A stretch of DNA of 60,983 bases from NCBI RefSeq assembly GCF_015477605.1, contig NZ_JADLQX010000037.1, positions 1 through 60,983 on the forward strand. Direction: 5' to 3'. Source of the stretch: Nocardia amamiensis (GTDB taxonomy: Bacteria > Actinomycetota > Actinomycetes > Mycobacteriales > Mycobacteriaceae). Positions 19,638 to 28,708 of the stretch are shown one piece after another. Position 1 is the stretch's first letter. Each line of letters opens with the position of its first letter. The notes below the pieces were generated by a model, which saw only the letters and a list, made by a program, of their open reading frames with translations, searched no databases and had not been told where the DNA came from. Made by a program: the position numbers and the translations under genes.

Positions 19638-19681
19638 TGCCCCTCCCCCCATCACAGCTCCGCATATGACGTGACCACCGC

Positions 19682-21775
19682 TCAGAACAATTCTCGCCCA
19701 TGCCGCCCCGTGAGGATGCGATCTTCCGGAAAGATCGTCCAGATCGGCTCCTCGATCGAGGTGATGATGACCTGCATACCGGGGACATTTGCAGCTGTGT
19801 CGTATAGAGCGGCCAGCACTTGATATTTCACTTCCGGGGTCAATTCGTCCGCGGTCGGAGCGTCTACAAGTAGCAAGCCCGGGTGGGACATGATTCCACG
19901 GCGACGCCCGATGTTGATCATCCCGACAACCGTCGCAATTCGCATTCGGAGACGGTCCACAGGGCTGAACTTCCTGAATGAGTGCCGTGCCCCAGATTTT
20001 ACGGCGTTGAGGCGCCCCGAAAGGTCGAAGCTGACACTCGTCAAGTTCGTGACGCCCAATCGGCGGGCGATCCGAACAATCTCGTCGTTCAATTCTGCGA
20101 AGAGCGCACGACTGTTCGCGTCGACCAACTCTTTGAGGACAACGGTGGTGGCCGTCAGCACTTGCTTCTCGTCGATCGCGTCATCGAGCATACTCGCCTG
20201 TTCCGCGTTGACGGCGTCAATGGCGGTCACTAGCGCCGTCGACGCCGCGCCTCCACGCTCGCCGGTGACGACCGCGATGGCACCCTGCAACTGCTGAAAT
20301 TCCTGTTTGCACTTTTCGTAGCGGGCGAACCAACTCCCGGATCGCGCCGCATGCAGCTTTTCACTGGCTTGTTCGTAGCGAACGCGCGCCTTGGCAAGTG
20401 AGCCCGTGGACGTGTCGGCCGCAGCGGCACACCGTCTTTCCACGAGCAGAGAGGCTTCGACGCGTGCTTCGATCTGCGCGATGGCGTCGGCCGCGGCCTG
20501 CGAATCGACGGTGACCTCGGGTAGCGGGTTCACGCACACCGAGCAGCGATGGTCGGCGTTCTCAGCGGTGCGCCGCGTGTCATCAATCGCGTGATCGCAG
20601 CGCGGGCATACTTCCGGATCGAGCGCTCCCAGCAGCAAGCGTGCAGCGCCACTCTGCTTGGCATGGCGCTCCTCGCGTTGATCCCGTTGCCTCGCCTTGC
20701 GCGCCGCCGCGAGCTGATCAATCGCCTCGTTGTGTCGTTCTTGGCATGCCGCCAACTCCTCCCCGGCACGAGCAGCAGCATCGACGAGCTCTCCCATGTC
20801 TGGACGCTCTGCCTCAGCCACTCGCAATCGCCGCTCGGACTCGATCAACGCCTCGCGCAAGGGAACGATCATGTCGTGACGACTCCGCGCATCGTCACCG
20901 GCACGGCGTACTGCGCGATTCGCCTCCTGCGTCGCAAGTCTCGTCAACGACGAGGTCCGACTGAATTCAGGCGCGAACGGCACATCCAGGAACAGCTGCA
21001 TCAGCTTCACCGGAAGCTGACCGATAACCGTGGGGCCCAGCAGGATGCCGTCGCTGGCGGAGTTGAGTGCAATTGCATAGAAGTAGCTGGCCCAGCCGTG
21101 TACGCGTTCAGCGCCGTCGCGTTCGCCATCGGTGTTGGCCGGTGCGCCTTGCTCCACAGTCCAGACCGACATTGGCTGTAGCCCAAGACGTTCCATCATG
21201 AACCGCCCAATCAGAGTGCGGACTCCACTTGACCCAGCGCTCGCGATCATATGCACGTTCGGGTGGTCCTCGTCCCGGCCTTCGAGTGCGAGCAGATCCT
21301 CCATGGCGTTGGCCGTCAACAGTTTGACGCTCGGACGTCCCGGCTGTCCGAACAGCAGCCGGATCGAAGCGGCCACACCACCTACCTCGACGTCAGCGCG
21401 GACGTAGTGGAACCACCCCTTCGTCTCTGGCCTGCTGAAGCCGTCGAAACCTTCCCCCCGTAGGGCGAAACTCAGTGCCCAGAGCAGGCTCGACTTGCCA
21501 GCCGAGTTGATCTTGCTAGCGATTACCCATGGTCCCCGGCCCAGCCGCATATCGACCGTGAACGGACCGTCATTGCTGTCGGTGCCCGACTTCTCACCGT
21601 CACAGTACAAACGATGCACGACCAGTTCGCGTTTGGTTGGCAGTGGGCCTGTCAGCTCCAGACCGTGGTCGGTGAGAATTTCACCCACCCGTTCGGGATC
21701 GGCGCTGTCCCCCAGCCGCTCGGCGATTCGCTCGTGCAACTCCTGTTCGGTAGGGACCTGCATGTTCGAGGTCAT
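19682..21775 (-). CDS. SMC/Rad50-like ATPase of an ABC-3C/Lamassu-like system
   Basis: A 697-residue ABC-type ATPase with an N-terminal half-site (KINSAGKSSLL, Walker A lacking the leading Gly), a coiled-coil middle and a CxxC pair of zinc-hook type (CPRCDHAIDD and CSVC). The C-terminal half-site has LLLVDAPTADEL as Walker B, with Ala where canonical ABC proteins have Glu, then a D-loop and switch His-less segment. In related systems the ATPase senses phage DNA ends or invasion and releases a nuclease effector. The start overlaps the stop of the middle-component gene by 4 nt. The effector gene follows after 44 bp. Function is assigned by architecture and context. Confidence 0.8.
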   Translation of the reverse strand: MTSNMQVPTEQELHERIAERLGDSADPERVGEILTDHGLELTGPLPTKRELVVHRLYCDGEKSGTDSNDGPFTVDMRLGRGPWVIASKINSAGKSSLLWALSFALRGEGFDGFSRPETKGWFHYVRADVEVGGVAASIRLLFGQPGRPSVKLLTANAMEDLLALEGRDEDHPNVHMIASAGSSGVRTLIGRFMMERLGLQPMSVWTVEQGAPANTDGERDGAERVHGWASYFYAIALNSASDGILLGPTVIGQLPVKLMQLFLDVPFAPEFSRTSSLTRLATQEANRAVRRAGDDARSRHDMIVPLREALIESERRLRVAEAERPDMGELVDAAARAGEELAACQERHNEAIDQLAAARKARQRDQREERHAKQSGAARLLLGALDPEVCPRCDHAIDDTRRTAENADHRCSVCVNPLPEVTVDSQAAADAIAQIEARVEASLLVERRCAAAADTSTGSLAKARVRYEQASEKLHAARSGSWFARYEKCKQEFQQLQGAIAVVTGERGGAASTALVTAIDAVNAEQASMLDDAIDEKQVLTATTVVLKELVDANSRALFAELNDEIVRIARRLGVTNLTSVSFDLSGRLNAVKSGARHSFRKFSPVDRLRMRIATVVGMINIGRRRGIMSHPGLLLVDAPTADELTPEVKYQVLAALYDTAANVPGMQVIITSIEEPIWTIFPEDRILTGRHGRELF

Positions 21776-22533
21776 GCCACTTCCCCCTCGGAGACAGCGA
21801 TCCGTAGTTTCGCCAGCCGCTTTCGCGTCTGGTCGGCGATCGAAGGAATGATCTCCCCCACTGGAGTCGAGGCGTAGTCTCGCTGCAGATACTGACGTTT
21901 GCGGAGGGCCAGCCCGGTGTGGCCGGTGGCGTCGGCAAGAGCTCGCACCAGCACCGCACGGTCGGTGTACCAGGCCAGCTCTGGATACTCGGCCGTCGCC
22001 CGCTCAGCGATCTGGCGCCCCTTCTGGGTCAGGTAGTAGTTGTCCTGGATTACCTTGCCGGTCACGTTCCGTCTGGTCTCAATCACCAGCAATCGTGGCG
22101 CGACCAGGACGCTTAGGGCGCGGTCCAGGTGCTCGAACGCTCCGAAGAGATACCGGAGCATCGGGATCGCGCAGATCTCGGGTTCTTCCGAATCGAGGAT
22201 AGAGCTGGCGATTTCCAGCACGCGCGCATCCTGCTCGCGTTCGTAGTCGTTCAGCAGCTCGTCGGCAAGGTAGTCGGGGTTCCGCAGCCAGAAGTCGAGC
22301 TTCTGCAGGCGGCTCTCGGAACGGAGCACCGCCACCGCGTTGGCGGGTGCCCCTTTTGCTGATATCTCATCGAGCGGGTCCGCGGTGCCCGCTATCAGAA
22401 GCAGTAGCCGAATCGCGTCGGCAAACCGATCCCCTCCATCATCCCCTGGCACCGTCTTACCGTAGCGAGCCGTGACACCGCACGCGAGCGATTCCGCCAC
22501 GTTCGATTCACCGCATGCGCCGAGATGCAGCAT
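21772..22533 (-). CDS. Middle component (MC) of ABC-3C-like system
   Basis: A protein of about 253 residues. From about residue 40 it shows the pattern I associate with ABC-three-component middle proteins: RLLLLIAGTADP, SRLQKLDFWLRNPDYLADEL, then a winged-helix-like segment with RLLVIETRR and DNYYLTQKGRQIAE, ending LRKRQYLQRDY. Its stop overlaps the ATPase start (ATGA), so the two are translationally coupled. The ATG at 22533 has GGAG about 8 bases upstream; a GTG at 22500 is an alternative. Family membership is from memory of the pattern, not a search. Confidence 0.65.
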   Translation of the reverse strand: MLHLGACGESNVAESLACGVTARYGKTVPGDDGGDRFADAIRLLLLIAGTADPLDEISAKGAPANAVAVLRSESRLQKLDFWLRNPDYLADELLNDYEREQDARVLEIASSILDSEEPEICAIPMLRYLFGAFEHLDRALSVLVAPRLLVIETRRNVTGKVIQDNYYLTQKGRQIAERATAEYPELAWYTDRAVLVRALADATGHTGLALRKRQYLQRDYASTPVGEIIPSIADQTRKRLAKLRIAVSEGEVA

Positions 22534-23142
22534 CAAGCGACTCCGCCCCGCTCCAGTACACCGACCGTTCACTAGACCTGGCGAGCAAGATTGTCCGCGC
22601 CTGAATGGAAATCGCACCCGTGGCCCAGCATTGAACCCTGCTGGAGCGCACGGTGGACGGCCAGTCGGGCCTAGTTGCACTGCTCGGCGGCACCATCTTC
22701 GGACATTGCCGACGGTCCGAGTACTCGTATCTGCGCGATCCGGCATCTGGAGAAACTGCAGGGCTGGACGACAAGCTGTACCGGACAGTGATCCGCAAGG
22801 TCTTCCAGCGGATGGGTCGCCGCCCGGGCGTCAGGCGACGTGGAAGGACTCTCCCCGTCGACCTGTTATAGCTTTTCACCCGACGACCAGCAGTTGCTGC
22901 TGGCGGAGCACGTGTGCGTAGTGGTCGACTCCCCCTCCGGACACCGTTTTGTCATGCATCCTCCGCAAATTTGCAGGCGACGCTCCTGTGTCCACCGAAT
23001 CGGGAACGGTCCATAGGGCTTTGGCGGAGCTGATCAAGTTCGATGCAGTTGGCGGACCCAAGTGGGTGATCACGTGGTCCGGTTGGCGATTCAAGCCGCC
23101 TGGATGCAGTGCGGGAACCGGGTGGATGGGGTTGGAGCGGGC
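22534..23142. other. No convincing gene (defence locus upstream region)
   Basis: The promoter of the minus-strand three-gene system must lie at its left edge. Short frames exist on both strands (for example around 22650-22870 and 22950-23170, +) but none shows a family signature or good start. The stretch is probably decayed DNA, continuing the chain of gene fragments that follows. Confidence 0.35.
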
Positions 23143-23966
23143 TCAGCGTGTGGTGGTCGCCGGGACGTCGAAGTAGTGGCCTTGGCCGAGGTCGTCGATG
23201 AGACCAGGCTGGACGGGCCTCCAGCTGAGGAGGTCCCGGGTCAGCGTGCTCGAGGCGGGGTTGTCGGCCTTGGCGTGGGCGCTGAGGAAGCCGAAGTGGG
23301 CGTCGGCCTGCGTCACCGGGATGCTGACCACGGGCACGTTCAGCCCGCGGCCGATGGCCTCGGCGATCTCCCGGAAGGAGATCCCCTGGTCGTCGACTGC
23401 GTGCAGCCGTGACCCTGCTGCGCCGATTCCAGCGCCAGGCGGGCCGCGTCCAGCGTGTGCACGGCGGGCCAGCGGTTGTCCCCGTCGCCGACGTAGGCGG
23501 CGACGCCCTTGGACCGGGCGATGGAGATCAAGCTCGGGATGAAGCCGTTGTGGTCGAGCGTGCTGTGCACGGTTGGAGCAAGCCGGACGACGGACGAGCG
23601 GATGCCGCGCTCCGTGAGTGCGACCACCGCGTTGTCGCCGTCGATCCGCGGCCCCGCTTCGATCACGTCCGCTTCGGTGGCGGCGTTTTCCAGTCCCGCG
23701 AAGGCGAGCAGCATGGTTCCCGACGTGGTCACCAGAGGCTTGCCGGTGCCGGCGAGCGCGTCCCCGAGCGTGTCGATGGCGCGCAGATCCGCTGCGACCG
23801 CGCTGTCGAAGTCGCCGGCGAACATGGTGTCGTGCTTGAAGGCCAGGTGGATGACGCCGTCGGCCGCGACGGCGGCTGTGGCGAGGCCCTCGAGATCGTC
23901 AGGTCGCCTCGGTGCACCGCATTCGCGCGACGGCGCAGGCCAGCAGGTGACGCCGGGGTCCGGCAA
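23143..23966 (-). pseudogene. NAD(P)-dependent epimerase/SDR remnant
   Basis: The middle of an extended SDR is readable (DDLEGLATAAVAADGVIHLAFKHD, shown here as separate motifs VIHLAFK and VVRLAPTVHS). Its C-terminus (FREIAEAIG, then HFGFLSAHAKADNPASS and LLSWRPVQPGLIDDLGQGHYF) lies in another frame. The two join by adding one base to the CCC run at 23413-23415. The N-terminal Rossmann GxxGxxG segment is missing, so the gene is both 5'-truncated and frameshifted. No function is expected. Confidence 0.75.
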
Positions 23967-24096
23967 CCGCTGTGAGGGAAAGTCACGACCCGCTCATCCG
24001 GGCGCCGGGGTGGGGAGGTGCTTTCTCCGTGGACTTGGGTATCCGGTCGATGTCCTGCGCGGGCTTCGCGCCGTGGTACCTGGATGGAGCAGCAGC

Positions 24097-24910
24097 ATGA
24101 CCCACACCGGTCTATCCCCCACCGCCGGGCAGATCGCCCAGAGCAGCGTGTTCGCACGTCTCGCCCGCGCCGGCTATGTCATGTCCGGCCTCCTCCACGT
24201 ACTCATTGGCTACATCGCCATCCGGCTCGCGTTCGGCGGCGGGGGCAACGCCGATCAATCCGGGGCCATGGCGGAACTGGCCGATAAACCGGGTGGCGAG
24301 TTCACCCTGTGGATGGGCGTGGTCGCGTTCGTGCTGATGGCGCTCTGGCGACTGGCGGAGGCCGTCTTCGGCAGCGCGTCCAAGCCGGGCGCCGACAGAC
24401 GGAAGTCCGAAGTGTCCGATCGCGCCAAAGCACTCGCGCTGTCCGTCGTCTATCTCGCGTTCGCGATCACCGCGTTCCGTTTCGCACAGGGCAGTGGACA
24501 GTCGAGCAGTAGCCAGAGTGTGGGGCTCACCGCACGCCTGATGCAGCACACGGCGGGCACGATCGTGCTCGTCGCTGCTGGGCTGGTCCTCATCGCGATC
24601 GGCGGCTACCACGTGCACAAAGGAGCCAGCCAGAATTTCCTCGACGATCTTCGCGGGGTCCCGAGCGCCTTCGTGCGGCGGCTGGGCACTGTGGGATACA
24701 TCGCCAAAGGACTGGCCGTCGCCGCGGTCGGGGTTGCTGGTGATCCTCGCCGCGATCGAATCCGATCCGAACAAGTCCGCAGGCCTGGACGGAGCCGTGA
24801 AAACGCTCGGCGCGCAACCCTTCGGCATGGCCCTGCTCCTGATCTCCGGATCGGGCATCATCACCTACGGGCTCTACAGCTTCGTCATGGCCCGCAGCGC
24901 CAAGATGTAG
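24097..24910 (+). pseudogene. DUF1206 membrane protein, frameshifted near the end
   Basis: A DUF1206 family protein of about 270 residues with six transmembrane helices in three repeated pairs (for example VMSGLLHVLIGYIAIRLAF, VFVL-type helices, GYIAKGLAVAAVG). At the GGGG run 24730-24733 the frame changes. Removing one G restores LLVILAAIESDPNKSAGLDG and the final helix, ending FVMARSAKM at the stop 24908-24910. ATG 24097 has GGAG upstream. If the indel is a sequencing error the gene is intact. DUF1206 proteins are actinobacterial membrane proteins of unknown role. Confidence 0.8.
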
Positions 24911-24920
24911 CGCCGACCGG

Positions 24921-25139
24921 CTACCGCACCGCGGTCAGAAGCCCGGATTGCCGCCACAGGGTCGAGTTCCTCAGGGAGATCCGGGACCGATCGGCCGTAG
25001 GGACGCGGCCAGCTCGCCGGGGACTGAGGATCTGTACCGACCAGCCGTGGCCGGCCGGCCACCGGGCGGGATCGGCTCGCTCGTCGTCGTAGAACAACTC
25101 GCCGCGCGGGAATCGGCCTCGGATGGCGAACTTGGCTCG
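24921..25139 (-). pseudogene. C-terminal fragment of class I SAM methyltransferase (TIGR00027-like)
   Basis: Seventy-two codons between in-frame stops read as the end of a leucine-carboxymethyl-transferase-like SAM methyltransferase: RGELFYDDERADPARW, then GHGWSVQI and a final SGLLTAVR. The N-terminal three quarters are absent and no start is present. Family assignment rests on the tail pattern. Confidence 0.5.
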
Positions 25140-25331
25140 TCATCGGTGGCACATCTCGCCGCCGCACGCCCTCGGCCGGGGGCACTACGGGACCTCCGAG
25201 TTCTGATATGGAACGAATCCGCGGTCGGGCAGGGGCGCCGGAGGCCGGGTGTGGCGCGACGACGTCGCCTGAAATCCCTCTCTGCGGCCAGCCTGGGACT
25301 GGCGGAGCCGTAATCTACCGCTGAGGGCGGT

Positions 25332-25580
25332 ATGCTCGGCGGTATGGCTGGACGGAAGACGTCGGTGTCGTTCGACGACGAGACCCTGGAAATCCTCGCC
25401 CGGCGCGCCGAGGAGGAGGGCCTGGATCGCTCCGCCTATCTCGCGCAGCTGGTGCGCCGCGATGATCTGCGCCGCCGCATCGCCGCCGACAGCGCCACGC
25501 TGAACGCTGCCGGGTACACGCCGGACCGGGCGACCACGCTGACCGCGGGCCTCATCGCCCAGCGTCGCGCGGCCGGCTGA
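25332..25580 (+). CDS. Antitoxin, ribbon-helix-helix-like
   Basis: A small antitoxin of 78-82 residues. The N-terminus has a short beta strand followed by helices (KTSVSFDDETLEILARRAEEE, about residues 8-28 of the longer form), as in CopG/MetJ-type DNA-binding antitoxins. The C-terminal part would bind the toxin. The start is either ATG 25332 (GAGGG 4 bases upstream) or ATG 25344 (MAGRKT). Its stop overlaps the toxin start (TGATG). The pair is probably autoregulated. Confidence 0.7.
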   Translation: MLGGMAGRKTSVSFDDETLEILARRAEEEGLDRSAYLAQLVRRDDLRRRIAADSATLNAAGYTPDRATTLTAGLIAQRRAAG

Positions 25581-25897
25581 TGGCCGCTCCGCGATTCGGC
25601 GAGGTCTGGCACGCCCCGTCGGGCTCGGTGCTGCCGGGCGGCATGCTGTGCCTGATCGTCAGCTCCGACGACTACAACCGGATCCGGCGCCAGTACATCA
25701 TCGTCGAAGTGGTCTCCGACCCGCTGTCGGGCGACGCCATCATCTGCGAACTGGGCCCGGTCGGTGTCGCCCTTACCGGCGCACCGTTCACTGTCGGCCC
25801 GCAATGGTTCGCCGGGGCCGACGAACCGGTCGCCGTCGTCGACGAAGAGATCGCGCGCCAAGCCGCAGACCAGATCCGCGCCATCCTCGGCCCCTGA
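25580..25897 (+). CDS. Type II toxin, MazF/PemK-like
   Basis: A 105-residue toxin with a beta-barrel-like pattern of the MazF/PemK family (RFGEVWHAPSG at the start, then MLCLIVSSDDYN and IIVEVVSD). MazF toxins are sequence-specific endoribonucleases. It overlaps the antitoxin stop by one base, typical of toxin-antitoxin operons. Similarity is moderate and I cannot map catalytic residues with confidence. Confidence 0.65.
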   Translation: MAAPRFGEVWHAPSGSVLPGGMLCLIVSSDDYNRIRRQYIIVEVVSDPLSGDAIICELGPVGVALTGAPFTVGPQWFAGADEPVAVVDEEIARQAADQIRAILGP

Positions 25898-25918
25898 GCG
25901 GCGTGCGGGCAAGTAGGG

Positions 25919-26436
25919 GTGCATTCCAGCCAGCAGACGAGCACCGGCGCAACCTCCTCCCATATCCGGTCGACCCACTGCGCCAACAGCTTCGGCCCAT
26001 ATCAGTTGCGGGAGAAGCTGATCTCGCTGGCCGTGACGAATGTGCTGCGGGGCCGCAAGATCCCCGTGTACGGCGACGGGTTGCAGAGCCGTGACTGGTT
26101 GCATGTCCTGGATCACTGCGATGCGGTGCACGGGGTGGTGCACGCGGAGCTCGGGCCGATCCCGAAGGCGGCTGCGACCGATCCCGGGCTGCTGTCGATC
26201 TTCGATATCTCGGCGCGTCACGAGGTGACCAACCTCGATATCGCCCGCATGGTGGTGACCGAGCTGGGGCTGGACCCAGCCGAGTGGATCCAGCACATCG
26301 AGGATCGCCCGAATCACGACCGCCGCTACGTGATCAATCCGGAGAAGCTCGCGACTGGCGGGAACGGATCATCGCCGACAAGGGCGAACTCGGGTTCGAC
26401 TGGAGTCGAGTCGGTGCGGATTCGCCGCGAGGCTGA
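25919..26436 (+). pseudogene. dTDP-glucose 4,6-dehydratase (RmlB-like) fragment
   Basis: The middle-to-C-terminal part of an RmlB-type SDR epimerase is clear: NSFGPYQLREKLI, RGRKIPVYGDGLQSRDWLHV, HEVTNLDIARMVVTELG and RPNHDRRYVI. The N-terminal NAD-binding half is missing. Near 26350 the frame shifts: WRERIIADKGELGFDW continues in the next frame to a stop at 26434-26436. This is a broken remnant of a cell-wall rhamnose-type gene, not a working copy. Confidence 0.8.
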
Positions 26437-26623
26437 GGCAGTCCCCTGAGCGTTGGCTATGAAGGCGGTGTAGCCCTTCGTGTCGCGCCACGGTCGGCCG
26501 TTGCTGGCGGCGAACCACGCCCGGACCTCGTCACGTACCTGGGTGAGGATCGCGTCGTGGTGCGGCTTCTGGGACGCCACGGCTCGAGTCGCGGCAGCCG
26601 CACCGACTATGTCAGCGCGCTCA

Positions 26624-27286
26624 TCAGGCGACCGGAACCCTGGCAGCCCAGTAGGCGAGCTGGCGGTAACCGCTTTCCTGGTGCAGCAGTTTCGCGCCCA
26701 GGTACGTTCCGGCAACGATCTGCACGGCCTCGTCACGAATCTGGTTGATCGGCCATGGATTGGTGCCGATGGTTTCGTAATCGAGGACCAGCACCTGAGT
26801 CTGCGGGGACACGGCGCTGGGTTCGACGCGGTTGAGCATCTCGAACCCCTCCCAATGGCTGCCGTTGCGGCGCAGCCGGTACTTCGGGGCCAAGACCGCC
26901 GTGAGAATGAACGCCAGCCCGGAGAGGGAATTGGTGCCGCGCCGGGCGGACTTGTCGAACTTTTTACCCAGCCACGGCATCAGCCCGAGCGTGCCGGTGA
27001 CGACCTTGCCCAGCATGATGATCACCCGGCCGGTTCGTTCCAGATCATCGGTCGGATTCAGGAAACCGACCAGCTTGCCCTCCGTCTGCCCGTCGATGTC
27101 AGCGGCATCTCCGGCCGCGAACAGCTGCGCCAATTCCAGCTCGGCCGCCTGATTCGGCAACTGGGCGCCAAGGCGTGCGAACCACGCCCACGCCGCGTCC
27201 TGAGCGGCCTGAGGATCGGTTTCGGCCAGCGTGCGCAGTCGATCAACTCGCTCGGCTACAGCGGACGACCTTGTCGATGTGGTCAT
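26624..27286 (-). CDS. Uncharacterised protein divergent from TetR regulator
   Basis: A 220-residue protein, mostly soluble. An N-terminal helix carries AETDPQAAQDAAWAWFARLG. A conserved-looking middle has MPWLGKKFD. The C-terminus has VLVLDYETIGTNPWPI and IRDEAVQIVAGTYLGAKLL. I recall similar hypothetical proteins in Nocardia but know no function. ATG 27286 has AGG upstream on the minus strand. It is divergent from the TetR gene with a palindrome between, so it is the probable target of that regulator. Confidence 0.7.
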   Translation of the reverse strand: MTTSTRSSAVAERVDRLRTLAETDPQAAQDAAWAWFARLGAQLPNQAAELELAQLFAAGDAADIDGQTEGKLVGFLNPTDDLERTGRVIIMLGKVVTGTLGLMPWLGKKFDKSARRGTNSLSGLAFILTAVLAPKYRLRRNGSHWEGFEMLNRVEPSAVSPQTQVLVLDYETIGTNPWPINQIRDEAVQIVAGTYLGAKLLHQESGYRQLAYWAARVPVA

Positions 27287-27328
27287 GACCTGCCCTTTCC
27301 AACAATATGGTATTCCTACACCCATTAG

Positions 27329-27342
27329 GGAATCATCATTCC
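27329..27342. promoter_or_regulatory. Palindrome GGAAT-N4-ATTCC, TetR operator candidate
   Basis: The sequence GGAATCATCATTCC lies between two divergent genes (starts at 27286 and 27370). A further ATTCC half-site lies at 27312-27316. Inverted repeats in this position are typical TetR operators controlling both genes. The arms are only 5 bp, so this is a candidate. Confidence 0.5.
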
Positions 27343-27369
27343 GGTAGAGAATCAAGTATCCTTTCCGGT

Positions 27370-28011
27370 GTGACCAGACCCAAAGCGTGGGCCGAGCGCC
27401 GCAGACAAGCGCTGAGAGAAGAGATCCTCGAGGCGGCCTTCGAGGTGTTCGCTGAACGCGGCTACCACGACGCTGGGGTCGCTGAGATCGCCGAACGGGT
27501 CGGTATCGGTCACTCGACCTTCTACCGACAGTTCCAGTCCAAACGTGAAATTCTCGACGCCGTCATCGACAGCGTGATCGAGCGATCGAAGGCGGTGCTG
27601 GTCGCCGAGAACGCCCCTGAGGCCGCTCGAACGCTCGTCGAATACCGAGCTCAGGTGGACCGCATTGCCGCCGCGCTCGGGGATATCACCGCCGACCTGC
27701 GCGTCGTGCGCTTGCTGCTCATCGAAAGCCTTAGCGTGGACGTGGAACTCGAACTGCGCATCTTCGGCATCTTCGACCTCGCCGCCACACTCACCGCCGC
27801 CTACTTCGACCACGGCCGCGAACAGGGCTACCTGCGAACCGATTTGGATACCGCCGCCACCGCCCGCGCCGTCGTCGGCATGATCTTCGGGACCGCTCTG
27901 ACAGGAATGAACCCGGCGTTCGATCAGGACACGCGCAATCGCACGATCACCGCGGGCGTCGAGCTGATGTTCAGCGGCATCACCGGGCATCCCGACACGA
28001 AAACACCATGA
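27370..28011 (+). CDS. TetR/AcrR family transcriptional regulator
   Basis: A 213-residue repressor with the TetR helix-turn-helix near the N-terminus (REEILEAAFEVFAERGYHD, VAEIAERVGIGHSTFYRQF, about residues 17-60). A ligand-binding helical domain follows, with no recognisable ligand. The start is GTG 27370 (VTRPKAW). The upstream reading from 27307 overlaps the operator region and is unlikely. It probably controls the divergent 220-residue protein gene and itself. Confidence 0.9.
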   Translation: MTRPKAWAERRRQALREEILEAAFEVFAERGYHDAGVAEIAERVGIGHSTFYRQFQSKREILDAVIDSVIERSKAVLVAENAPEAARTLVEYRAQVDRIAAALGDITADLRVVRLLLIESLSVDVELELRIFGIFDLAATLTAAYFDHGREQGYLRTDLDTAATARAVVGMIFGTALTGMNPAFDQDTRNRTITAGVELMFSGITGHPDTKTP

Positions 28012-28328
28012 CCACTAAATGACGCAGAACGGCCGTTTCCGGTTCCACGGCGACGAACTCCAGTCGGTACCGTTCGGGATTGGCCTAGGTATACCCCAGG
28101 TCAGCACACCGCCAGCCGGATGAACACCGACGGTCGGCACATCGTACGGTGGCTGGTCGACAGCCCCGGCTACGCGGGACACCGATCGGGACCTTGCCGC
28201 TGTGCGGGTCTTCGCCGTAATCGTCACCGCGGCCGAGGAATTGATCGATCAGCACATCGCCTCAGCCCGCCGGCGCGAGCATCTGCGGGCGGACGGGACC
28301 ATTCGGTATCGACCCGAGATGAACCGAG
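28012..28328. other. No recognisable gene
   Basis: Short frames only. A plus-strand stretch near 28202-28417 (MRVFAVIVTAAEELIDQHI) has gene-like composition but no start signal or known match; it may be another fragment. It sits between the TetR gene and an acyl-CoA ligase remnant. Confidence 0.3.
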
Positions 28329-28500
28329 CTACCGATCGGGACGAGACGGCCGGTCGAGTAGCGCCTGGCGCCGTACTTTGCCGGCGTCGTCGCGCAGCGC
28401 ATGCTCGGTGTAGGTGAAGGTGCGCGGTATCTTGTACCGTGCCAGCCGTTGGCCGGCGAAGGCGCGCAACTCGTCGCCGGTGAGGTCTTGGCGGTCGTGT
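28329..28500 (-). pseudogene. C-terminal fragment of acyl-CoA ligase (AMP-binding_C)
   Basis: About 55 codons ending at 28329 read as the C-terminal domain of an adenylate-forming ligase: LTGDELRAFAGQRLARYKIP, TFTYTEHALRDDAG, with the catalytic-lysine-type end GKVRRQAL. The large N-terminal AMP-binding domain is absent. This is a remnant with no expected function. Confidence 0.7.
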
Positions 28501-28708
28501 CGATCAGCGCGTTGCACCACTGGGGCGGTGCTCGCATCGAGTGAGAGGATCCGCAGTTTCAGCCCCTCGGAGGCTCGGTTGGGGTTCGGGTGCGGTGGAC
28601 CGTCGACCACCATTTACCCGTATGGTGAGCGTGCCAAAGCCCTGATCGCGACCCGCCCTTCCGGTTTGGTGCTGACCTACTGGAGCTCACGTCACGGAGC
28701 AACCGAAC

